Assembly (NCBI RefSeq): GCF_030009775.1
Contig: NZ_JASCTH010000021.1
Span: 1 to 64,000 of the forward strand
DNA length: 64,000 nucleotides
Reading direction: 5' to 3'
Source: Actinoplanes sandaracinus
Lineage (GTDB): Bacteria > Actinomycetota > Actinomycetes > Mycobacteriales > Micromonosporaceae
Made by a program: the position numbers and the translations under genes. The notes beneath the pieces were generated by a model, which saw nothing but the letters and a program-made list of their open reading frames with translations, was not told where the DNA came from and ran no database searches. Positions 59,177 to 64,000 of the stretch are shown piece after piece. Numbering within the stretch: position 1 is the first letter of the stretch; each line of letters opens with the position of its first letter.

Positions 59177-59443
59177 GCCGGCCCGGGGCCCGGTGGCTGG
59201 GGCTCCGGCCCGGGCTCGGTGGCTAGGGTTCCGGCCCGGGGCTGGGTGGCTGCAGTTCCCGCCTGGGCGCGGTGGCTGGGGCTCGGGCCTGGGGCTCGGT
59301 GGCTGGGGCTCGGGCCTGGGCGCGGTGGCTGGGGCTCGGGCCTGGGCGCGGTGGCTAGGGTTCCGGTTTGGGGCTGGGTGGCTGCAGTTCGGGCCTGGGG
59401 CTCGGTGGCTGGAGCTCCGGGCCGGGGCTTGGTGGTCTGAGTT
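59177..59443. repeat. 26/27-bp GC-rich tandem repeat array
   Basis: About ten imperfect units of 26 or 27 bp, with the core CGGTGGCTGGGGCTCGGGCC, run through the 3' end of the membrane-protein gene and beyond it. Units of 27 bp keep the reading frame and give a proline-rich 9-residue repeat; 26-bp units shift it. Such arrays can change length by slippage. Confidence 0.8.
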
Positions 59444-59906
59444 CGTGCACCCGCGACGGCGCGGCCAGCCGGACGTCCTCGTCGCCGCGCAGGGTCGGCT
59501 CCTGGTAGCGGGCATGCCGAAGCGCGACGAGGGAGAGCCAGCCGTAGACAGCCGCCAGCAGGACCGCGAGAGTCACCGTCCCCCACTCGCCGGCCACGGC
59601 CGTGATGTAGGCGCCCATGAGCGCGCCCAGCACGCTGCCCGCCATCACCACCAACCCGGCCGCCCCGGCGAAGCTCACGATGCGGGCCCGTGACCGCCGT
59701 GACCTCAGCAGCCTTGTGAGGGCCGCGGTGCTCGGGACGACGACGCCGACCGGCTCATCGCACGTCGCGCAGAGCAGCCGGGTGGTCGTCTCGCCCTCGG
59801 TGGGCCGCTCGATCGCCACCGGATGCCACTCCCACCACGCCTGCGCCTGCCCCCACGGCTCCTCGATCCGGTGCCCGAGCCGCCAGGTCTCGTCCTCGGT
59901 GGTCAT
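59355..59906 (-). CDS. membrane protein with repeat-encoded proline-rich tail
   Basis: A 183-residue protein. The N-terminal part has a CxxC pair (LLCATCDEPVG) and precedes two membrane helices (IVSFAGAAGLVVMAGSVLGA and WGTVTLAVLLAAVYGWLSLV). The tail is PPSPGPELQ, PPSPRPELQ, PPSPKPEP, encoded by the tandem repeat array. ATG 59906 follows GGAGG. The stop lies inside the array, so its position depends on unit lengths. No family recognised. Confidence 0.7.
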   Translation of the reverse strand: MTTEDETWRLGHRIEEPWGQAQAWWEWHPVAIERPTEGETTTRLLCATCDEPVGVVVPSTAALTRLLRSRRSRARIVSFAGAAGLVVMAGSVLGALMGAYITAVAGEWGTVTLAVLLAAVYGWLSLVALRHARYQEPTLRGDEDVRLAAPSRVHELRPPSPGPELQPPSPRPELQPPSPKPEP

Positions 59907-60004
59907 GGCCGCCTCCACATTCCGGGATCGCCGATCGCCGTCAGCAGCACGAGACCGATCATGCCGCGTCGACGCAAGCGCGAGAGTCCCCCGAGCGACG
60001 GGTA

Positions 60005-60048
60005 CGGCGAAGGCCGTTCCTCCGATTCCGGTGGCACGGCCTTCGCCG
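60005..60048 (-). terminator. hairpin downstream of the MFS gene
   Basis: A perfect 13-bp inverted repeat, CGGCGAAGGCCGT (60005-60017) with ACGGCCTTCGCCG (60036-60048) and an 18-nt loop, lies between the MFS stop and the next gene on the same strand. The loop is long and there is no T run, but its position fits a terminator. Confidence 0.5.
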
Positions 60049-60050
60049 AT

Positions 60051-60178
60051 GGCATGGTCGGACGTTGGCATGGTCGGACGTTGGCATGGTCGGACGTTGG
60101 CATGGTCGGACGTTGGCATGGTCGGACGTTGGCATGGTCGGACGTTGGTGCGGTCGGAGGTTGGTGCGGTCAGGCGTT
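60051..60178. repeat. 16-bp tandem repeat at the 3' end of the MFS gene
   Basis: Eight units of GGCATGGTCGGACGTT lie head to tail. The first six (60051-60146) are identical and the last two (60147-60178) diverge. The array contains the MFS stop codon (60170-60172) and continues past it. Sixteen bases is not a multiple of three. Confidence 0.9.
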
Positions 60179-61666
60179 GGCGCGGTGCGGCGTGTGGATC
60201 TTCGCGGGCTGCGGCGGGACGTCGCTCACGCCCGCCGCGACCGCCTGCTCGTGGCGCTTGTGTGCGGACGGCAGCAGGAGCGCGGCGCCCACGGCGAGCA
60301 CGCCCACGCCCGCGCAGACCCAGAAGCCGTCGGTGAACGCGGCGTCGGTGGGCAGGCCCCGCGCGGTGGTGTTGGAGGTGATCACGGCCGCGACCACCGC
60401 GGTGCCGATGCTGCTGCCGATCGTGCGGGCGATCGAGTTGACGCTGGTCGCCTCACCGGTCTGGGATGGCGGGACGCTCTCGATGATGGCGTTGGACATC
60501 GCGGCGAAGGCGAAGCCGATGCCGGCGCCGGTGAGCAGGCCGGAGGCGAGAACCTGCCAGATCGCGCCGTGGCCGATCGCGGGCAGCGCGAACGCGGCGA
60601 CGACCAGGACCGTGCCGAGGATCATCGGCGGTTTCGGGCCGTACTTGCGGTTGAGGGCGCCGGCGACCGGGCCGAACAGCACCATCATGACGACCGTGGG
60701 CAGCAGGAACAGGCCCGCCTCGGTGACCGTCTTGCCGAACCCGTAGCCGGTCGCCGCGGGCAACTGCAGCAGGGTCGGGACCAGCAGGAACGTGCCGAAC
60801 ATCGCGAAGCCGAGGATGAGGGCGACCAGGTCGGTGGCCCAGACGCCACGGATGCGCATCAGCCTCATGTCGATCAGCGGCTCCTTGACCCGCAGTTCGA
60901 CCAGGACGAAGACGACCAGGCCGGCCAGGCCCGTGGCGAGCAGGCCGACGGTCTTGAATTCGCCCCAGCCCCACGCCTGACCCTTGCTGATCGCCATCAG
61001 CAGCGCCACCAGCGACAGCGACAGGATGGTGGCGCCGAGCACGTCCAGCCTGCCGGGGGTGCGCACGGGCGACTCCCTCATGCCGAAGATCGCGCCGAGC
61101 AGCGCGATGACGACCAGGCCCAGCGGCAGCCAGAACAGCCAGTGCCAGGAGAGGTGCTCGACGATCGGGCCGGCGGCCACGATGCCGATGCCGGCGCCGA
61201 CACCGAAGATCGCCGAGATCATGCCGACCGTGGTGGCGACCTTCTCGCGGGGCAACTCGTCGCGGACGATGCCGATCGACAGGGGCATCATCGCGCCGCC
61301 GGCGCCCTGCAGGATCCGGCCGAGGATCAGGACGGTCAGGTTGGTGGCGAGCGCGGAGACGACCGCGCCGACGGCCAGGAGGGCCAGGACGACGATCAGG
61401 ATCTTGCGCTTGCCGACCATGTCGCCGAGGCGCCCGAGGATCGGCGTGAGGACCGACGCCGACAGCAGGTACGCCGTGACGATCCAGCTGACGTCGCTAG
61501 TCGAGACGTTCAGCTCGTGACCGATGGTGGACAGCGCGGGCGAGACCAGCGACTGCAGACAGGCGAAGGCCAGGCCGCCCAGCGCCAGGTAGAGGACGAG
61601 GAGACCGCCGCCCGTGCTCCGGCCCTGGGCCGGCGTGGACCCGGTCGCTTCGATGGTGGGGGTCAT
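60170..61666 (-). CDS. DHA2-family MFS multidrug exporter
   Basis: A 498-residue exporter with fourteen predicted membrane helices. The motif A region GRLGDMVGKRKILI and motif C-like GVGAGIGIVAAGPIVEHLSW mark a drug:proton antiporter of the EmrB/QacA type. The C-terminal tail is cytosolic and its last codons lie in the 16-bp repeat array. Two operator-like repeats lie upstream, although no regulator gene is adjacent. Confidence 0.9.
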   Translation of the reverse strand: MTPTIEATGSTPAQGRSTGGGLLVLYLALGGLAFACLQSLVSPALSTIGHELNVSTSDVSWIVTAYLLSASVLTPILGRLGDMVGKRKILIVVLALLAVGAVVSALATNLTVLILGRILQGAGGAMMPLSIGIVRDELPREKVATTVGMISAIFGVGAGIGIVAAGPIVEHLSWHWLFWLPLGLVVIALLGAIFGMRESPVRTPGRLDVLGATILSLSLVALLMAISKGQAWGWGEFKTVGLLATGLAGLVVFVLVELRVKEPLIDMRLMRIRGVWATDLVALILGFAMFGTFLLVPTLLQLPAATGYGFGKTVTEAGLFLLPTVVMMVLFGPVAGALNRKYGPKPPMILGTVLVVAAFALPAIGHGAIWQVLASGLLTGAGIGFAFAAMSNAIIESVPPSQTGEATSVNSIARTIGSSIGTAVVAAVITSNTTARGLPTDAAFTDGFWVCAGVGVLAVGAALLLPSAHKRHEQAVAAGVSDVPPQPAKIHTPHRANA

Positions 61667-61685
61667 GGAGTCCTCGACGCTAGTA

Positions 61686-61742
61686 GTAAACGATTGCTGA
61701 CTTATTATCGGCCTCGAAGAGTTGAAGTAAACGGTTGCTTAC
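61686..61742. promoter_or_regulatory. paired operator-like sites upstream of the MFS gene
   Basis: GTAAACGATTGCTGAC (61686-61701) and GTAAACGGTTGCTTAC (61727-61742) are 41 bp apart. The second is an imperfect palindrome (GTAAAC...GCTTAC) of the kind bound by TetR regulators. They are 20 and 61 bp before the MFS start. The regulator is not in the window. Confidence 0.55.
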
Positions 61743-61818
61743 ATCACATCGGGCGTCGCACCCCTGGGACCCGGGCGGCACACCGTCACCGGCGGCCGCG
61801 ACGCGTCGTTGACCGAGG

Positions 61819-62709
61819 GTGAATCGGATCGGAATGGCCGCGGGACTGCTGGCTGCCGTGCTGTTGTCGGCGTCGCAGGTGGCGTGCGGCACCACTACGG
61901 CTAAGGCGTCCACGGACGTGGCGACGACGGCGGCGCGACTGGACGAGCTCCAGATCCAGATCACCGGCAAGGTCGAGGAGTTGCGGGCCGCGGAACTGCT
62001 CAACTACCACCGGGTCGAGGGTGGGATCGGGGAATGCATGCGGGAGGCCGGGCGCAAGTACGTGCCCGTACCCTATGTGAGCTTCTATGAGGGTTTCACG
62101 GACGCCGATCTCGGCTATGGGAACGGCCGAGCCACCGTGGTCGATTCGATGACCACGAAAGGTCGCCGGATCGTCCTCAACGAACTCGCCTCCGCCCGCC
62201 TGAAGCGGGCCGGTGCGGTGGACCGCAAGGTCATCGAGACGGACGTCGAGGTCCTCAACGGATGCGCGGCCCGGTTCGAGTCCCGCGGATACCACGACTT
62301 CGACCCGCCGGCCGGCGTCCGCGAACTGTCCGGGCTGGAGGATCTGCTGGAGCCGATCCACCAGGACCCGGCCGTGGTCACCGCGATGGGCGGCTATGCG
62401 GCCTGCATGAAGAAGCGGTACGGGTTCAAGGTCGACGACCGCAGCGACTTCCTCTTCAAGCCCCGGATCGCCGCGAAGGACGCGCCGCTTCCCGGCCAGC
62501 CGGCGAAACCGGCGTGGACCAAGGGCGTCGCCGCGATCGACAAGGTGTTCACCGCCGACGCCGAATGCCGCCGGCCGGCGTACGAAGCGGCCATGACCCT
62601 GCTCGCCGACCGCATCGAACCGTGGCGGAAGAAGAACCGCGACCGCCTCTTCGCCGTTCGCGCCGGCTGGCGCAAAGCCGTCGGCGACGCCAAGAAGATC
62701 CAGGAATGA
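61819..62709 (+). CDS. putative secreted lipoprotein
   Basis: A 296-residue protein with a lipoprotein leader (GLLAAVLLSASQVAC, lipobox Cys at about 23). The mature part is mostly helical, with a few Cys (GECMREAGRKY, LNGCAARFE, YAACMKKRYGF, AECRRPAYE). Such Cys-containing repeats of 'C-M-R/K' occur in small actinobacterial lipoproteins of unknown function. GTG 61819 is the first start; ATG 61834 is possible. It converges with the next gene, 4 bp away. Confidence 0.72.
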   Translation: MNRIGMAAGLLAAVLLSASQVACGTTTAKASTDVATTAARLDELQIQITGKVEELRAAELLNYHRVEGGIGECMREAGRKYVPVPYVSFYEGFTDADLGYGNGRATVVDSMTTKGRRIVLNELASARLKRAGAVDRKVIETDVEVLNGCAARFESRGYHDFDPPAGVRELSGLEDLLEPIHQDPAVVTAMGGYAACMKKRYGFKVDDRSDFLFKPRIAAKDAPLPGQPAKPAWTKGVAAIDKVFTADAECRRPAYEAAMTLLADRIEPWRKKNRDRLFAVRAGWRKAVGDAKKIQE

Positions 62710-62713
62710 CGTC

Positions 62714-64000
62714 CTACTCCATGATGCGGTAGCCGGTGCCGGCCCTCTCGATCGCGGCCAGGTCGGCAGGGGTCAGGCCGCGGCCGGTGAACCGCTCCAC
62801 CGCCAGCAGACCCTTCTCGTTGCGGTCGCCGACCTCGGCGAAATCGAGGCCGGTCAGCACCTCCGCCAGCTCCGGCGCCCACTGCTCGTGGCCCCACGGC
62901 TCGTGCATGGCCAGGAGACGGCCGGCCTCGGCGAAACTGAGCCGGGTCACGGCGTTGACGTTCCAGAACATGCTCGCCGCCCGCCCGTGGACCGAGGCCG
63001 CCTCCAGAACCGCCTGGTCCGTACCCCGATAGCCGTTGTCCTCGACCACCAGCACCGCCGTGCCGGCGTCGAGCACGGTGATCCACTGACCGTGGGAGCG
63101 CCGCAGGGAGAGGTAGCGCTGAATGTCACCGATCGCCTCCGGGCGCTCCGGGTCGGCGCCGAAGGCGACCAGCACCTCCCGGACGGTCGCGCCGGTGACG
63201 ACGGTGACCGTCGCGGCCACCTGAAGCGGCCCGCGGCGGATCCACCGGTAGGCGTGCTCGGGTGGCCGGGCCGGTTCCGGCTCGCCGCGCAGCCGGTGCC
63301 CGAGCTGGTCGGAGCGCCGGAACACCGTCTCCGGCGCGGGCGGCGCCGCCCACACCACCAACTTGTAGCTCTCCAAAGCGGGGTCGTCGTCGTCGCGACC
63401 GCGGGCGTGCACCCGCACCCGGTAGTCGCCGGGCCACGGCGGAGTCTCCCGGCGGAGCCCGTGGCCGCTCGTGCCGGCCGGCGACATCACCGACGCCCGG
63501 CCCTCGGTGGCCCGCCAGCTGACCTCGACGATCTCCTCCCAGCCGGATTCCGCCTCGGCCGGCGCCTCCTCCAGAATCACCAGCTCGACCCGGACCGAGC
63601 CGGTCGCGGCCCCGGTACGCACGACGACCCCGCCACCGGGCGCGGCGGCCGGCCCGTCACCGTCGGCCGCGGCGGCCCGCCCGTCACCGTCGGCCACGGC
63701 GACCAGCCCGTTGCCGGAGAAGTCGGCCAGGCCGGGCAACTCGTGCTCGGCCAGCCCGAACCGGTGCCCCGCCACCGGCACCGAACTGTGCGAATGGCGC
63801 GGCAGAAGGTACTCCGCGCGGACCTTGGCGAGCAGCGCCGCGCTGTACGCCGCGGGCAACGGCGCCTCCAGCAGCAGCCGCGCCGCGAGACCGACGCCCA
63901 GGCCCACGGTCGCCGCGGCCCGGTCCACGATGACCGGCGGCCCGGCCTGGTGGACCACCGCGCCGGCGATCGCCACAGCCAGCGCGAGATGGGCGGTGCC
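62714..64000 (-). CDS. DUF6461-like protein, 5' end outside the window
   Basis: The frame stays open to the right edge, so GTG 63976 is probably not the start. The last 130 residues (ATVREVLVAFGADPERPEAI, WITVLDAGTAVLVVEDNGYR, ASMFWNVNAVTRLSFAEAGR, LLAMHEPWGHEQW) match the DUF6461 pattern found in actinobacteria. Before it are a beta-rich region (VRVELVILEEAP) and an Ala/Gly/Asp-rich linker. Function unknown. Confidence 0.7.
   Translation of the reverse strand, partial: GTAHLALAVAIAGAVVHQAGPPVIVDRAAATVGLGVGLAARLLLEAPLPAAYSAALLAKVRAEYLLPRHSHSSVPVAGHRFGLAEHELPGLADFSGNGLVAVADGDGRAAAADGDGPAAAPGGGVVVRTGAATGSVRVELVILEEAPAEAESGWEEIVEVSWRATEGRASVMSPAGTSGHGLRRETPPWPGDYRVRVHARGRDDDDPALESYKLVVWAAPPAPETVFRRSDQLGHRLRGEPEPARPPEHAYRWIRRGPLQVAATVTVVTGATVREVLVAFGADPERPEAIGDIQRYLSLRRSHGQWITVLDAGTAVLVVEDNGYRGTDQAVLEAASVHGRAASMFWNVNAVTRLSFAEAGRLLAMHEPWGHEQWAPELAEVLTGLDFAEVGDRNEKGLLAVERFTGRGLTPADLAAIERAGTGYRIME

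Noticed and set aside
59101..59586. 161-residue minus-strand frame through the tandem repeat array
   Set aside because: Low-complexity Pro, Ala and Arg-rich translation of the repeat in a second frame. The frame at 59355-59906 has membrane helices and a ribosome-binding site.
60051..60178. Possible CRISPR-like array
   Set aside because: The 16-bp units are contiguous with no spacers, and there are no cas genes.

Overview
The window is high-GC DNA with GTG and TTG starts, 1-8 bp stop/start overlaps, lipoprotein and Tat leaders and many IS110/IS630/IS256-type relics. It reads as the chromosome of a filamentous actinobacterium, most likely Micromonosporaceae (Actinoplanes-like); that placement is inferred from gene content and style, since no rRNA or tRNA gene is present.

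Layout. (1) 464-11877 is a uronic-acid polysaccharide utilisation locus. A DeoR-HTH/LacI-sensor repressor and a heparinase II/III lyase are divergent from a DUF2264 protein, a sugar ABC importer (binding protein and two permeases), a DUF624 membrane protein, a GH88 unsaturated glucuronyl hydrolase, an IolB/KduI-type isomerase and KduD. Together they would cleave, import and isomerise unsaturated uronates to 2-keto-3-deoxygluconate. (2) 12067-30400 is an accessory region full of broken mobile elements (NF041680-type, IS630 twice, IS110 several times, IS256, IS3, a tyrosine recombinase) with cargo between them: a DUF2306 protein, a TetR-MMPL pair, a methyltransferase, and a four-gene XRE / ImmA-IrrE / MAB_1171c-like / PAP2-like operon. 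(3) 30587-39070 holds a PadR pair, a rhamnogalacturonan locus (PL26-type lyase and ABC importer) and a secreted hydrolase.

(4) 39193-46140 is a six-gene minus-strand operon: alpha/beta hydrolase, trypsin-like protease, carboxypeptidase-regulatory-like domain protein, trypsin-like protease with an effector-associated-type domain, P-loop ATPase with a matching N-terminal domain, and a large STAND ATPase. It looks like an NTP-dependent, protease-armed conflict system. (5) 46320-52765 holds cytochrome oxidase subunit I, a GGDEF-EAL protein, a LacI regulator and a saccharopine-dehydrogenase-like oxidoreductase.

(6) 52836-58122 holds a GlxA-type regulator, a patatin, a MaoC protein, and then a two-gene unit: a small two-helix membrane protein carrying two copies of a short motif that recurs at the N-terminus of the adjacent NB-ARC/TPR protein. 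This is a candidate NLR-effector pair that signals through an amyloid motif. (7) 58036-64000 holds a rhamnogalacturonan acetylesterase-like GDSL enzyme, a membrane protein with a repeat-encoded proline-rich tail, a DHA2-type MFS exporter next to a 16-bp tandem repeat, a lipoprotein, and a DUF6461-like protein that runs off the window.

Regulation visible in the sequence includes LacI-type boxes with an AAACGTTT core at the two rhamnogalacturonan genes, matched inverted repeats at the TetR and PadR genes, paired operators at DUF2306 and MFS, and several strong hairpin terminators.
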